Shown here: piece after piece, positions 21,878 to 30,213 of the stretch
How positions within the stretch are numbered: the stretch's first letter is position 1
How the letters are laid out: the number at the start of each line of letters is the position of its first letter
From: Candidatus Poribacteria bacterium
GTDB lineage: Bacteria; Poribacteria; WGA-4E; PCPOR2b
Direction of reading: 5' to 3'
Length of the DNA: 63,455 nucleotides
Assembly (NCBI GenBank): GCA_022822005.1
Contig: JAJECO010000092.1
Coordinates: forward strand, 1 to 63,455
Notes under the pieces: generated by a model
The model's database searches: none
Seen by the model: the letters and a program-made list of their open reading frames with translations, nothing else
What the model was told of the DNA's origin: nothing
Translations under genes and position numbers: made by a program

Positions 21878-22739
21878 GCGGATATGTTTGCATGTGGGTA
21901 TGGGTTTCTTGTTCATGGCTTTGGGAGTGATTTTTACCGCTTTGAACAGCAATGCAGATGTACCCAAAGAATCACCTCTAGCAAGTGGGACATCCGTGAA
22001 ACTGGAAGAGATTACCTTTGAACTCATCAAGGACATAAAGTTTGCGGATGGGACCGAGGTGAAGTCGATCGCCAAAGCCAATATTGATGATCTTCGGGAT
22101 TTGCCTGTTTGGATGGGCGGGAGCGACCATATTGATGAATTAAGGCTAACGCATAAACAAAAAGAAAAACTCTACGTGCGTACTTGTAGAGAATATGATT
22201 CTGCGATGGAGAGCGGCTATTACGCCGATACCGGTTTCGAGGTCAAAATGTCGGTGTGGTTCAAATATCAGTGTGGATTGCTGACTGCCCTTGAGACAGC
22301 AGAGATTCCGCGCAAAAGTTTTATTTCAGATCCCAAGGTAGGGGTTCTCAATTTAGAGTTATTGCGTTTCGCTATCTTCCCTTATAATATAGCTGAGAGT
22401 TTGGACTGGGAGGAAGCAAGAGATATAAAGACGACATATCAGGATATGGTAGAGGAAGGGGTGCTCAAGATCGAGACCGCAGATAACCACGTCTTGCGTG
22501 TCGAAGATGAGGGGATGGCGCAAACGCTGGAAGAGGTGGTACGCGCCGATTTTAACAACGACGGTATTGAAGATATCTTGGTGTTTGAGTATCACCGTGC
22601 TATAGGAGGCACACTCGGCTTTGGTGGGATAATTATGTTGACTCGGAAATCAATAGATGGAAAACTTGAGGAAGTACGCCCGCCTGATCCTGTGCAGTCT
22701 TCCGCACATCCATATTGGTTTCATCGCAGATTGTACTAA
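21867..22739 (+). CDS. Secreted protein of unknown function
   Basis: The product is 290 residues from the ATG at 21867. The N-terminus has RR followed by a hydrophobic stretch (HVGMGFLFMALGVIFTAL) ending near NSNA, consistent with a signal peptide or membrane anchor. The remainder is an acidic mixed domain. A short ADFNNDGIEDILVFEY block near residue 230 resembles an FG-GAP/EF-hand-like calcium loop (DxNxDGxxD). I do not recognise a family. It overlaps the NfeD-like gene by 11 bp and ends the first PspA operon. The envelope location and operon context suggest a role in envelope upkeep, by inference only. Confidence 0.7.
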   Translation: MWTRRICLHVGMGFLFMALGVIFTALNSNADVPKESPLASGTSVKLEEITFELIKDIKFADGTEVKSIAKANIDDLRDLPVWMGGSDHIDELRLTHKQKEKLYVRTCREYDSAMESGYYADTGFEVKMSVWFKYQCGLLTALETAEIPRKSFISDPKVGVLNLELLRFAIFPYNIAESLDWEEARDIKTTYQDMVEEGVLKIETADNHVLRVEDEGMAQTLEEVVRADFNNDGIEDILVFEYHRAIGGTLGFGGIIMLTRKSIDGKLEEVRPPDPVQSSAHPYWFHRRLY

Positions 22740-23078
22740 AGCAACCATTTATTGCTAATAACTTTCCCAAGTTGGTGCTTATGGGGTAAAGTAGTTTGGG
22801 TCGGCGGGATCTGCACCATGATCCCAATGAGAAATAGTAGGTCGAGATATAGATTTTGACCGCTGGGATAAGCGTTAATTATTGAAGCACGAGGCGAAAA
22901 CAACTGACCAAGATTCAACATAATATAGCACGGGTTGAGATGCCAAACCTGGATCGGTGTAGAGGACAATCAATGGTTGTCGATGATAGGGTGAGTGGCA
23001 ACATTCTTGTAACATTCCTTGCTCCATCGGCGACTCCAATTAGAATCTCAAATTAGCGGTGCGATGAAGGAGTCCAAG
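22740..23078. other. Intergenic gap, nothing recognised
   Basis: No coding frame with a ribosome site is present. A minus-strand TGCTATATTATG motif near 22921 resembles a -10 but no minus-strand gene follows it. No terminator-like hairpin with a T-run was found. Confidence 0.5.
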
Positions 23079-23612
23079 ATGACAGAAAAAGCCGATGAAC
23101 ACCTCCAAATGGATGGAAAAAATATGATCGCAGTAGAAGTGGCGTTCATTTCTATCGATGCAAGCAGTGGCGCGCCGATCCTCTTCTTGAGGGAAACGGA
23201 AGGCGATCCAAAATTGGTCCTGCCTATCTGGATTGGGCAAGGGGAAGCACTCTCGATTCAATTCCAACTCAAAGGTGAAGAGCCGCTACGTCCGATGACA
23301 CATGATCTCATGAAAAACATAATTGACAGCCTCGATGCTACTGTCGATGCGGTCTATGTGCATACCATGAAAGACTCAACCTATTTTGGGCAAATCAATG
23401 TAATAGCCAACGGCAAAACGTTAGAGATTGATGCGCGTCCGAGTGATTCCATTGCCCTCGCCTTGAGATTAGAGGTGCCTATCTATGTGGCAGAATCGAT
23501 TGTTCAAGAAATAGGGTTTCCAGAGTCGGAGTTAAGAGAAGCGGAGGAGCAGCAGTCCCGTGAAGAATTAGAGCATCTGGATGAGGAAACCTTGGGTAGA
23601 TATACAGTGTAA
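23079..23612 (+). CDS. Bifunctional nuclease (BFN / DUF151) domain protein
   Basis: The product is 177 residues from the ATG at 23079, chosen because AAGGAG lies 6 bp upstream. The BFN domain runs from about residue 15 to 145: VAFISIDASSGAPILFLRE, KLVLPIWIGQGEALSI, LRPMTHDLMKNIIDSL, VDAVYVHTMKDSTYFGQI and ARPSDSIALALRLEVPIYVA are the conserved blocks, with the RPSDSIALALR signature. Plant and archaeal relatives have been reported with RNase and DNase activity; the bacterial role is poorly defined. An acidic C-terminal tail follows. It is the first gene of an operon with the second PspA paralogue (29 bp gap) and a small membrane protein, which is an unusual combination. Confidence 0.9.
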   Translation: MTEKADEHLQMDGKNMIAVEVAFISIDASSGAPILFLRETEGDPKLVLPIWIGQGEALSIQFQLKGEEPLRPMTHDLMKNIIDSLDATVDAVYVHTMKDSTYFGQINVIANGKTLEIDARPSDSIALALRLEVPIYVAESIVQEIGFPESELREAEEQQSREELEHLDEETLGRYTV

Positions 23613-23641
23613 TCGCTGAAATGGGTAAGGGAGTGACCATC

Positions 23642-24301
23642 ATGCCGGTCTTTGAGAAAATCAGGCGGATATTCAATTCAAATATAAACGACCTGCTCGA
23701 TCGGGTGGAGGATCCCGAAAAGATTCTGAATCAACTCTTGGAGGATATGCAGCACGAGCTCAAAGAGGTAAAGATTCAGGTCGCTGCGGCGATCCGGGAT
23801 GGGAACAAATTTGAAGCGCAGTATAAGGAGAACCTTGAGAGCGCTGAGAAATGGGAGAAACGCGCCATCGTGTTCATTCAGAACGGCGATGATGTTCGCG
23901 CCAAAGAAGCACTTCGCCGCAAGCGATCTGCCGAAGACTTAGCAAACGGGTTTCGTGAGCAATTTGAAGCACAGCAACAGAGTGTTTCTGTACTCAAAGA
24001 CGGGCTGGCGACCTTACAACAAAAAATCGAAGAGGCAAACCGCAAACGTGCCTTGCTGATCGCTCGTCAAAGACGGGCGGAGGCAGAACGGACAATCCAT
24101 CAAACCGTGTCAGGTATTTCGGATTCCAGTGCGTTGGATGCTTTTGATCGAATGCAGGACCGGGTCCTTGATGCTGAAGCAGAGGCAGAAGCCCTCAGCG
24201 AAATGCGTGAACCGAGCTTGGAAGATGAGTTTGATAAGCTCGACAAGAAAGATGAGATTGATGATGAGCTTGCCAAACTCAAAGCCCGCTTGAAAGAGTA
24301 A
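23642..24301 (+). CDS. PspA/IM30-family protein, paralogue 2
   Basis: The 219-residue product begins at the ATG at 23642 with AAGGGAG upstream. The N-terminus FEKIRRIFNSNINDLLDRVE followed by DPEKILNQLLEDMQ is a very good match to PspA/Vipp1, including the amphipathic helix 0 and the NDLLDRVEDPEK motif. Long coiled-coil helices follow, then a short linker (VSGISDSSALDAFDRM) and a C-terminal acidic helix pair (EFDKLDKKDEIDDELAKLKA). It should form membrane-binding rings or rods. It lies between the BFN protein and a 57-residue membrane protein. It is the more canonical of the two paralogues in this cluster. Confidence 0.93.
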   Translation: MPVFEKIRRIFNSNINDLLDRVEDPEKILNQLLEDMQHELKEVKIQVAAAIRDGNKFEAQYKENLESAEKWEKRAIVFIQNGDDVRAKEALRRKRSAEDLANGFREQFEAQQQSVSVLKDGLATLQQKIEEANRKRALLIARQRRAEAERTIHQTVSGISDSSALDAFDRMQDRVLDAEAEAEALSEMREPSLEDEFDKLDKKDEIDDELAKLKARLKE

Positions 24302-24323
24302 AAACCATAAGGAGCTGCATCTA

Positions 24324-24497
24324 ATGGGACTACTGAAGAATCTCGCCATCCTAATACTGATATTCCTGCTGATTTTAATCGCACTGAGGATTGTACTCCC
24401 TATTATCGCCTGGGCGTTTGAACTCGCTTTTACACTCATCTTGCTCGGTGCAATCGGTTTCGCAATCGTGTATCTCTACCGAAAACTGCGCGCATAA
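24324..24497 (+). CDS. Small membrane protein (57 residues)
   Basis: This short gene has AAGGAG at 24308-24313, 10 bp before its ATG, and lies 22 bp after the PspA gene. The 57-residue product starts MGLLKNLAILILIFLLILI, has a Pro near the middle (VLPIIAWAFELAF), a second hydrophobic run (LILLGAIGFAIVYL) and a basic tail YRKLRA. It predicts one or two membrane segments with the charged C-terminus inside. Small hydrophobic partners (PspB, PspC, PspG, LiaI-like) accompany PspA homologues elsewhere, although I see no direct similarity. The terminator at 24540 follows, so it is the last gene of the operon. Confidence 0.75.
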   Translation: MGLLKNLAILILIFLLILIALRIVLPIIAWAFELAFTLILLGAIGFAIVYLYRKLRA

Positions 24498-24539
24498 CGG
24501 CTACAATATATATCTTAATCATATTCCCAATTTAATACC

Positions 24540-24579
24540 AAAAAGCCGGGAGAGAGTGCCACCCTCCACCCGGCTTTTT
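24540..24579. terminator. Rho-independent terminator after the second PspA operon
   Basis: AAAAGCCGGG (24541-24550) pairs with CCCGGCTTTTT (24569-24579). The stem is flanked by an A-run and a T-run, so it may work in both directions. Confidence 0.9.
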
Positions 24580-24660
24580 CTATTTGTCGCGACACGTACT
24601 GGGTGCCGCAATTTACTTCCCGCTGATACAAAAACGGGAGATTGTGTAAAATAATTCCGC

Positions 24661-24690
24661 TTGACAGCGTTCAAAATAAACTGTTATCAT
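24661..24690 (+). promoter_or_regulatory. Sigma-70 promoter of the S55 peptidase gene
   Basis: A perfect TTGACA (24661-24666) is followed after 18 bp by TATCAT (24685-24690). It lies about 90 bp before the TTG start and 80 bp after a terminator, so it should head a new transcription unit. Confidence 0.6.
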
Positions 24691-24779
24691 AACCCCAATC
24701 TTTGAGACGAAAGATCGGATTCCTATCGGACGCCAAGTGCTTTAAAAATCTACGATTGAAAAATTGAACGAGGTGAGTT

Positions 24780-26633
24780 TTGAGAAAAAGTTGTTTTGTC
24801 CTGATGGTTAGCCTCCTCTGCTTGAGTGCTGTTCAGGTGGGCGCAGAGATCAAATGGGATTCATCGAAATTTATGCCGTTATCCGAGATCACGCCCGGCA
24901 TGAAAGGCGAAGGCTATACCGTCTTTTCCGGCGCAACCGTTGAAAAATTTAACTTTGAGATTATCAGCATTGAGTACAACTTCTATCCCAATTGGCACGT
25001 AGTATGGGTGAAAGGCAGTGGCGAGAACTTCGAAAAAACAGGCGTCGCTGGCGGTATGAGTGGGAGTCCGATGTATATCAATGGACGGCTCATCGGTGCA
25101 ATTTCTCTCGGATATTTTAACCAACGCGAACACGCAAACCTCATGGGAGTGACACCGATTGAGTTAATGATTGAGGTGACGCAGCGGGGGATGCAACCGA
25201 ATGTAAGCTATCGAGGCGGCTCCCGTTTTAGCTTCGAGTCCGATACGGTCTCAAGCGGCATTGAAATGTTACCCTTGATGCCGAATAAAAAACATATCCC
25301 TGAAATGCGAACGCGAATCTCACCAATCCCCAATCGGTTCGAGAGCTCCGCGCAGCTTCAAATGCCTGTTGCGTTTTCAGGCTTGCCAACGGGTGCTGTT
25401 GGATTTTTCAAACAGTTTTTCGATAGCTATAATCTCAGCCCCATGCAAGGTGCAGGTGGGGCAGCACCTGTCAAGAGTTCGCCGATTGAGCCGGGGCAGA
25501 TTGTGGGACTTGAGTTTGTCCGTGGTGCTTTCACCGCCTTCGGTTACGGCACCATGACATATGTTGATGGCGATCAGCTTATCGGCTTCGGTCATTCGAT
25601 GTTCGGTGAGGGCAATGTCAATCTCCCGATGTCCGGTGGTTATGTTCACTTCATTTTACCAAGCACGTCCCGATCATTCAAAGTCGCCTCTCCAACGCAA
25701 CCAATTGGCACACTTGTCCAAGATCGTCAGGCAGCGATCGCTGGTATAATGGGGTCCCATCCCAGCTTTATTCCGGTTAATGCCAACATCCAGACAATGG
25801 ATGGGAAGGTCCACCCCACCCACTATGAAGTCATCCGCCATCGTGATTTCTCGACGCTATACACCCTCATCAGTTTGTGGTTCATCATTGATGGTATCGA
25901 GATCTATAGCGGTGACCACTCAGTCAACGTTGAGGCAAAAATTCTGCTGAAGGATCAGCCAAATCTGGTGTCGCGCGAAATTGTACGCAAAAATGTTTAC
26001 TCCTCCAGCGCCTCACCGGGATTTCAGGCAACCCGAGCACTGACCCCCTTGTTTAGCTTAATCGGAAATCAGTATGAAAAGATTGATGTGGAACGGATAG
26101 ACCTTGATATCAAAATGGAGGACAAACGGAAGACAGCGGTCATTGAGGCGGTACGAATCGACAAAAATCGATACCGGCCCGGTGAAAAAATTGAAGTGAC
26201 CATGCGCCTGCGTCCATATCTCGAATCACCGATTATCCAGACCGGAACGGTAACGATTCCGGAAGATGCTCCTGAAGGTTTAACCACCCTTCTCGCTATC
26301 AGCCCGGATTTATATCGAAGTTGGCAGCAGACACGGGCGCCCCTAAACTATCAACCGACAAACATCAACCAAGTGATCAAATTGTTGCAGCAAGAGCAAA
26401 ACAACAATGACATCATCTTGGAACTGTTCGTCCCTAAAGTCGGAATGACCGTTCAAGGACAAGAGTTTCCTGAACTGCCTCTGTCGATGCTTTCTGTGAT
26501 GACTACGCCCACGCAAACTGGTGAAGGTGGGCTCACGCGTGGAACAACCCTGCATTCTGAAAAGGTTACCACGCCCTATGTGGTCTCCGGCAGTCGGTTC
26601 TTGCGGTTTACCGTTGACCGTAACGCTCCGTAA
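24780..26633 (+). CDS. SpoIVB-type (S55) serine peptidase domain protein
   Basis: The 617-residue product starts at a TTG with GAGGTG upstream. It has a signal peptide (SCFVLMVSLLCLSAVQVGAE). The S55 domain appears twice in pattern: EITPGMKGEGYTVFSG with GVAGGMSGSPMYINGRLIGA (GMSGSP at residues 92-97, Ser94 the likely nucleophile) and later DGDQLIGFGHSMFGEGNV, which matches the conserved GFGHS region. In SpoIVB the GMSGSP serine, a His and an Asp form the catalytic set. Outside spore formers the role of such secreted proteins is unknown; regulated cleavage at the envelope is the inference. The C-terminal third is beta-rich (RPGEKIEVTMRLRPYL). The propeller protein follows 129 bp downstream. 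Confidence 0.85.
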   Translation: MRKSCFVLMVSLLCLSAVQVGAEIKWDSSKFMPLSEITPGMKGEGYTVFSGATVEKFNFEIISIEYNFYPNWHVVWVKGSGENFEKTGVAGGMSGSPMYINGRLIGAISLGYFNQREHANLMGVTPIELMIEVTQRGMQPNVSYRGGSRFSFESDTVSSGIEMLPLMPNKKHIPEMRTRISPIPNRFESSAQLQMPVAFSGLPTGAVGFFKQFFDSYNLSPMQGAGGAAPVKSSPIEPGQIVGLEFVRGAFTAFGYGTMTYVDGDQLIGFGHSMFGEGNVNLPMSGGYVHFILPSTSRSFKVASPTQPIGTLVQDRQAAIAGIMGSHPSFIPVNANIQTMDGKVHPTHYEVIRHRDFSTLYTLISLWFIIDGIEIYSGDHSVNVEAKILLKDQPNLVSREIVRKNVYSSSASPGFQATRALTPLFSLIGNQYEKIDVERIDLDIKMEDKRKTAVIEAVRIDKNRYRPGEKIEVTMRLRPYLESPIIQTGTVTIPEDAPEGLTTLLAISPDLYRSWQQTRAPLNYQPTNINQVIKLLQQEQNNNDIILELFVPKVGMTVQGQEFPELPLSMLSVMTTPTQTGEGGLTRGTTLHSEKVTTPYVVSGSRFLRFTVDRNAP

Positions 26634-26762
26634 TTAGAACCCGCTGATCCCTAAGGACGGACGAGTTTTCCACCTACGTACTATCTTCTAAGAATATAAA
26701 GTTTTCCCTACATGCTAATACACCAATGAACTAATGAGCCAAATCTAACGGAGGATACCTTT

Positions 26763-28868
26763 TTGATAACGTTATACCGTGCTTTCTGTGTCTTTAGTGT
26801 TGTTCTCATTTTCTTTGCTGCCCACCTCCTTTCAGCGTTTGGGGTAACGACTCAAATCTGGGAACAGCAGCACCAAAAGGATTTTGAATCTGGTAAACCC
26901 GAAAATGTCTCACTCTCGAGTAAGGGCGACCTTATGCTATCCCCTAAATTGGATGCTTTTTTCGAGGATACCAAAGAGATATACATCTGGTGTCTCGCTG
27001 AGGATTCCAAGGGGAACATCTATGCGGGCACAGGAAATGGAGGCAAGATTTATCAAATCACCCCCGATGGCCAGTCGTCCCTCTTTTACGATTCACCAGA
27101 GGTGTCCATCCTGGCACTGGCTATTGATCCGAGTGACAACGTCTATGCCGGCACAGCCCCCGACGGATTAATTTACAAACTTGCGGATAGTAGTACCCCG
27201 CCGACGACAATACTCAGTTCGGAGGAGAAGTACGTTTGGGCGATGACCTTTGATGATGTAGGAAACCTGTACGCAGCGACCGGCACGGGTGGGAAAATCT
27301 ACAAGATTACACCTGATGGGCAGAACAGTGTTCTTTTTGATTCCGATGAACGTAACATCTCCTCCTTGCTCTATCGTGAGGGGATACTATATGCTGGCAG
27401 CGACGGCAAGGGGACTATCTACAGTGTAAAAACAGAGGACGGTACCGCTGCTGTAATTTACCAAACCGGACAGAAAGAGGTACGCAGACTCGTTACGGGA
27501 GCGGAAGGCTTAATCTATGCCGGAACTGTCACAACAGCGGCACCGCAGCCCGGCGGTCCCCCTCCACCGCCCGGTCCGCCCGGACCTGGAGGCCGTAATA
27601 GCCCCGAGAAAAAGAAGTCGAAGGTCTATAAAATCCAGTCGGATGGCATCGTATCTGTTATGTGGGAAGCGCCGGATCCCCTGATTTTGGCAATGGCGTC
27701 TGATTCGGAGGAGGGACTCTATATAGGCACAGGGGACAGCGGCAAAATTTATACGGTCAACACAGATGGCGATTCTGTTTTAAAGGGCAAATGTGATGCG
27801 ACCCAAATTGTGGCGATTCACCGGACAGCAAACTCAGATCGACTCCTATTTGCCACAGGAAATCCCGGGAGGATCTTTGAATTGAAATCGGACTATCGTG
27901 CTGAAGGAACCATTGAATCCAAGGCGCACGATACAAAAGTTGTTTCGCGATGGGGTAAGTTAGCGTGGGAAGGTGTGATACCCGAGGGGACGACAATCGC
28001 TTTCGCAACCCGCACAGGCAACACAGAGAAACCGAATAGCACATGGAGTGAGTGGTCAGAAGAACTGACGGCTGCCGAAGCACTCCAGATTACCAGTCCT
28101 CCCGCACGGTACATTCAGTGGCGCGCCAAACTCACAACGAGTGCAGTTGCCGAGACCCCTATCCTCAAAAAAGTAACTGTCGCGTCTGTCCAATCTAATA
28201 CCGAGCCCCGATTCACCTCGGTCGAAGTCCGTCGGGGTGATGCCCCCGAAAGTTCAGGTCCACCCGAAGGCGTTCGTAGACCACGGGAAAGAGGAGCGTC
28301 CTCCAATCCCAATCCCGGAGGCGACCGTACCAAATACACTGCCTCGTGGAAGGTGAAAGACGACAATAATGACACATTGCAATTTGACGTCTATTACAAG
28401 GGAATCGATGAGACCAATTGGAAGCTCCTGAAAAAAGAGCTGAAGCAGAACAGCCATGGTTGGGATAGCACCTCAATGTCCGATGGGCGTTACGTCATCA
28501 AGGTCATGGCGACTGACAAGCTGAGTAATCCGCCTAATTTTGCAAAATCTACCGAGAAGATTAGCGATCCATTCGATATTGATAACAGCCAACCGACCGT
28601 TGCCGATATCACCGCAACGGCGAATGAAGATCAAACCTATCAGATCTCCTGTACGGCGGCGGACACGTCCAGTCTTATCCAGAAAGCCGTCTACAAAATC
28701 GACAACGATGAACATTGGCAGGTCATTTTCCCTGACGATGGCATTTTCGACTCCAAAAGCGAAACCTTACTACTTCAGACCAACTCCCTACCAGTGGGTG
28801 AACATACCATCACCATTCGCGTTACCGACGCAGCAGGGAACACAGGCGTTGGACGCGCAACGTTCTAA
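26763..28868 (+). CDS. Secreted beta-propeller protein with C-terminal Ig-like region
   Basis: The 701-residue product starts at a TTG with GGAGG upstream. It has a signal peptide (VFSVVLIFFAAHLLSAFG). Residues about 65-390 contain repeated blades with the phrase GNIYAGTGNGGKIYQITPDG and variants (NVYAGTAPDGLIYKL, NLYAATGTGGKIYKI, LYIGTGDSGKIYTV), as in NHL/SMP-30-like propellers. A PQPGGPPPPPGPPGPGG linker interrupts the propeller near residue 262. The C-terminal part has beta-sandwich strands (YTASWKVKDDNNDTLQFDVY; LPVGEHTITIRVTDAAGNTG), like Ig/FN3 or cadherin-like folds. The ligand is unknown. It is probably periplasmic or extracellular and cotranscribed with the S55 peptidase gene upstream. 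Confidence 0.82.
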   Translation: MITLYRAFCVFSVVLIFFAAHLLSAFGVTTQIWEQQHQKDFESGKPENVSLSSKGDLMLSPKLDAFFEDTKEIYIWCLAEDSKGNIYAGTGNGGKIYQITPDGQSSLFYDSPEVSILALAIDPSDNVYAGTAPDGLIYKLADSSTPPTTILSSEEKYVWAMTFDDVGNLYAATGTGGKIYKITPDGQNSVLFDSDERNISSLLYREGILYAGSDGKGTIYSVKTEDGTAAVIYQTGQKEVRRLVTGAEGLIYAGTVTTAAPQPGGPPPPPGPPGPGGRNSPEKKKSKVYKIQSDGIVSVMWEAPDPLILAMASDSEEGLYIGTGDSGKIYTVNTDGDSVLKGKCDATQIVAIHRTANSDRLLFATGNPGRIFELKSDYRAEGTIESKAHDTKVVSRWGKLAWEGVIPEGTTIAFATRTGNTEKPNSTWSEWSEELTAAEALQITSPPARYIQWRAKLTTSAVAETPILKKVTVASVQSNTEPRFTSVEVRRGDAPESSGPPEGVRRPRERGASSNPNPGGDRTKYTASWKVKDDNNDTLQFDVYYKGIDETNWKLLKKELKQNSHGWDSTSMSDGRYVIKVMATDKLSNPPNFAKSTEKISDPFDIDNSQPTVADITATANEDQTYQISCTAADTSSLIQKAVYKIDNDEHWQVIFPDDGIFDSKSETLLLQTNSLPVGEHTITIRVTDAAGNTGVGRATF

Positions 28869-28871
28869 AGT

Positions 28872-28900
28872 GATCCGCTGTTCGACAAGCGTAGCGGATC
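28872..28900. terminator. Perfect hairpin, weak terminator or intercistronic stem
   Basis: GATCCGCT (28872-28879) and AGCGGATC (28893-28900) form an 8-bp perfect stem with a 13-nt loop directly after the propeller stop codon. The T-run is missing but TTTTTT appears at about 28915. It probably reduces read-through into the amidohydrolase gene. Confidence 0.45.
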
Positions 28901-28940
28901 CGTGCGCGGAGAGAGTTTTTTAAACCATGAGGAGAGTTTC

Positions 28941-29792
28941 ATGATTATTGATTCACATAGTCACGCATGGCCCCGCTGGCCCTATGAACCCCCTGTTCCT
29001 GACAGCGATAGCCGTGGCAGGATCGAGCAACTCCTCCACGAAATGGATCGTAACGACGTCGATCAAGCTGTCTTGGTCTGCGCCAGAATCGATCACAATC
29101 CAGATAATAACGACTACATTTTCGAGCGTGCCCAACAATATCCGGACCGTATCATCCAATTTGCCGATGTCGATTGTTCCTGGACGGATACCTACCACAC
29201 CCCCGGTGCCGCAGACCGACTCGCGGAAGCAGCGGATAAGTACGCGCTTAAGGGGTATACCCACTATTTTCGTGGAGACGATGATGGCAGCTGGTTCTTC
29301 ACAGATGAAGGACAGCGCTTCTTTCAGACCACCGCAGACCGAGGATTGATCGCCAGCCTCGCCATGGGCCCCCAACTACAGGCGCCGCTACGTAAGTTGG
29401 CGGCACAATTCCCGTCCATCACCTTTCTTTGTCATCACATGGCGGGTGCAAGAGCCGGGGAAGAACCGCCCTATCCGAATCTGAAGGAGATTCTGGCGTC
29501 AGCGAGTACGCCGAATATCAACATCAAGATGTCTGGATTTGGGTATGTCTCCCAATCTCCATGCGAATATCCTTATTCCGATACCGGCTGGATTGTACGC
29601 TCGCTCTACGAACATTTCGGGCCCGATCGTCTCTGCTGGGGGTCGGACTATCCCGTGGTTCGCTCTTACATGACCTATCAACATTCCCTCGAAGCGTTCC
29701 GTACGCATTGCACCTTCATCCCAGATCCCGACAAGGCACGGATCCTCGGTGATTCCCTCCACCGGCTGCTGACCGTGGGACAGGGTGGTTAA
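28941..29792 (+). CDS. Amidohydrolase 2 family metal-dependent hydrolase
   Basis: The product is 283 residues from the ATG at 28941, which has GAGGAG upstream. The N-terminus MIIDSHSHAWPRWPY carries the HxH-like metal site of the amidohydrolase superfamily. Further landmarks are VDQAVLVCARID, ITFLCHHMAGARAG (His ligands) and LCWGSDYPVVRSY (the Asp of the superfamily). This matches the TIM-barrel-fuco-hydrolase / decarboxylase branch (Amidohydro_2), which includes lactonases and decarboxylases. The substrate is unknown. Neighbouring genes do not fix a pathway. A small gene of unknown function follows 12 bp downstream. Confidence 0.9.
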   Translation: MIIDSHSHAWPRWPYEPPVPDSDSRGRIEQLLHEMDRNDVDQAVLVCARIDHNPDNNDYIFERAQQYPDRIIQFADVDCSWTDTYHTPGAADRLAEAADKYALKGYTHYFRGDDDGSWFFTDEGQRFFQTTADRGLIASLAMGPQLQAPLRKLAAQFPSITFLCHHMAGARAGEEPPYPNLKEILASASTPNINIKMSGFGYVSQSPCEYPYSDTGWIVRSLYEHFGPDRLCWGSDYPVVRSYMTYQHSLEAFRTHCTFIPDPDKARILGDSLHRLLTVGQGG

Positions 29793-29804
29793 TGGGGGCA
29801 CACA

Positions 29805-30047
29805 ATGAGTCAACACGAATTAAGCCTTGAAACCCATAGACAGGCACTTGAGTTTCTGCGGATTGCCAATCGCGCCGCCAAAAGAGCACAGGAAGAAAAT
29901 CGAAAAAAAGGGATCCCCAATGTCTACTCTTTTAATGGGCACATCTACTACGAACTGCCAAATGGGGAACTGACGAAAAACAAAAAGATAGTAGACGAAC
30001 TGATCTCAGCCAATAACCCTCCAAAATGCCGTAAAGTAGTTTCGTAG
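29805..30047 (+). CDS. Small protein of unknown function
   Basis: This 80-residue reading frame is 12 bp after the amidohydrolase stop and has a GGGGG-type ribosome site. It is charged and helical in the first half (LETHRQALEFLRIANRAAKR), followed by a short beta-like part (YSFNGHIYYELPNGEL) and a Lys-rich end. I recognise no family. Codon use and spacing are like those of its neighbour, which supports it as a real gene. Confidence 0.6.
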   Translation: MSQHELSLETHRQALEFLRIANRAAKRAQEENRKKGIPNVYSFNGHIYYELPNGELTKNKKIVDELISANNPPKCRKVVS

Positions 30048-30092
30048 TATAACCTAAGGAGTCATATCAAAAGAAAGTGCAAAATACGAAGA

Positions 30093-30124
30093 GAAACCGA
30101 GTTTTTTCGGCAAAACTCGATTTC
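30093..30124. repeat. Long hairpin repeat (GAAACCGAGTTTT type)
   Basis: GAAACCGAGTTTT pairs with AAAACTCGATTTC around TTCGGC, with a single mismatch in 13 bp. GAGAAACCGAGTTTTT also occurs at 18112, so this is a dispersed element. It lies between the small gene and the solute-binding protein gene. Confidence 0.55.
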
Positions 30125-30213
30125 CTCCGCATAGCGTGAGTCCTCGACGGAGTCGGGATTTGCACTATTTCTTAACACGAGCGTTTTCTCTAAACAACTA
30201 CAGGAGGTTCAAG

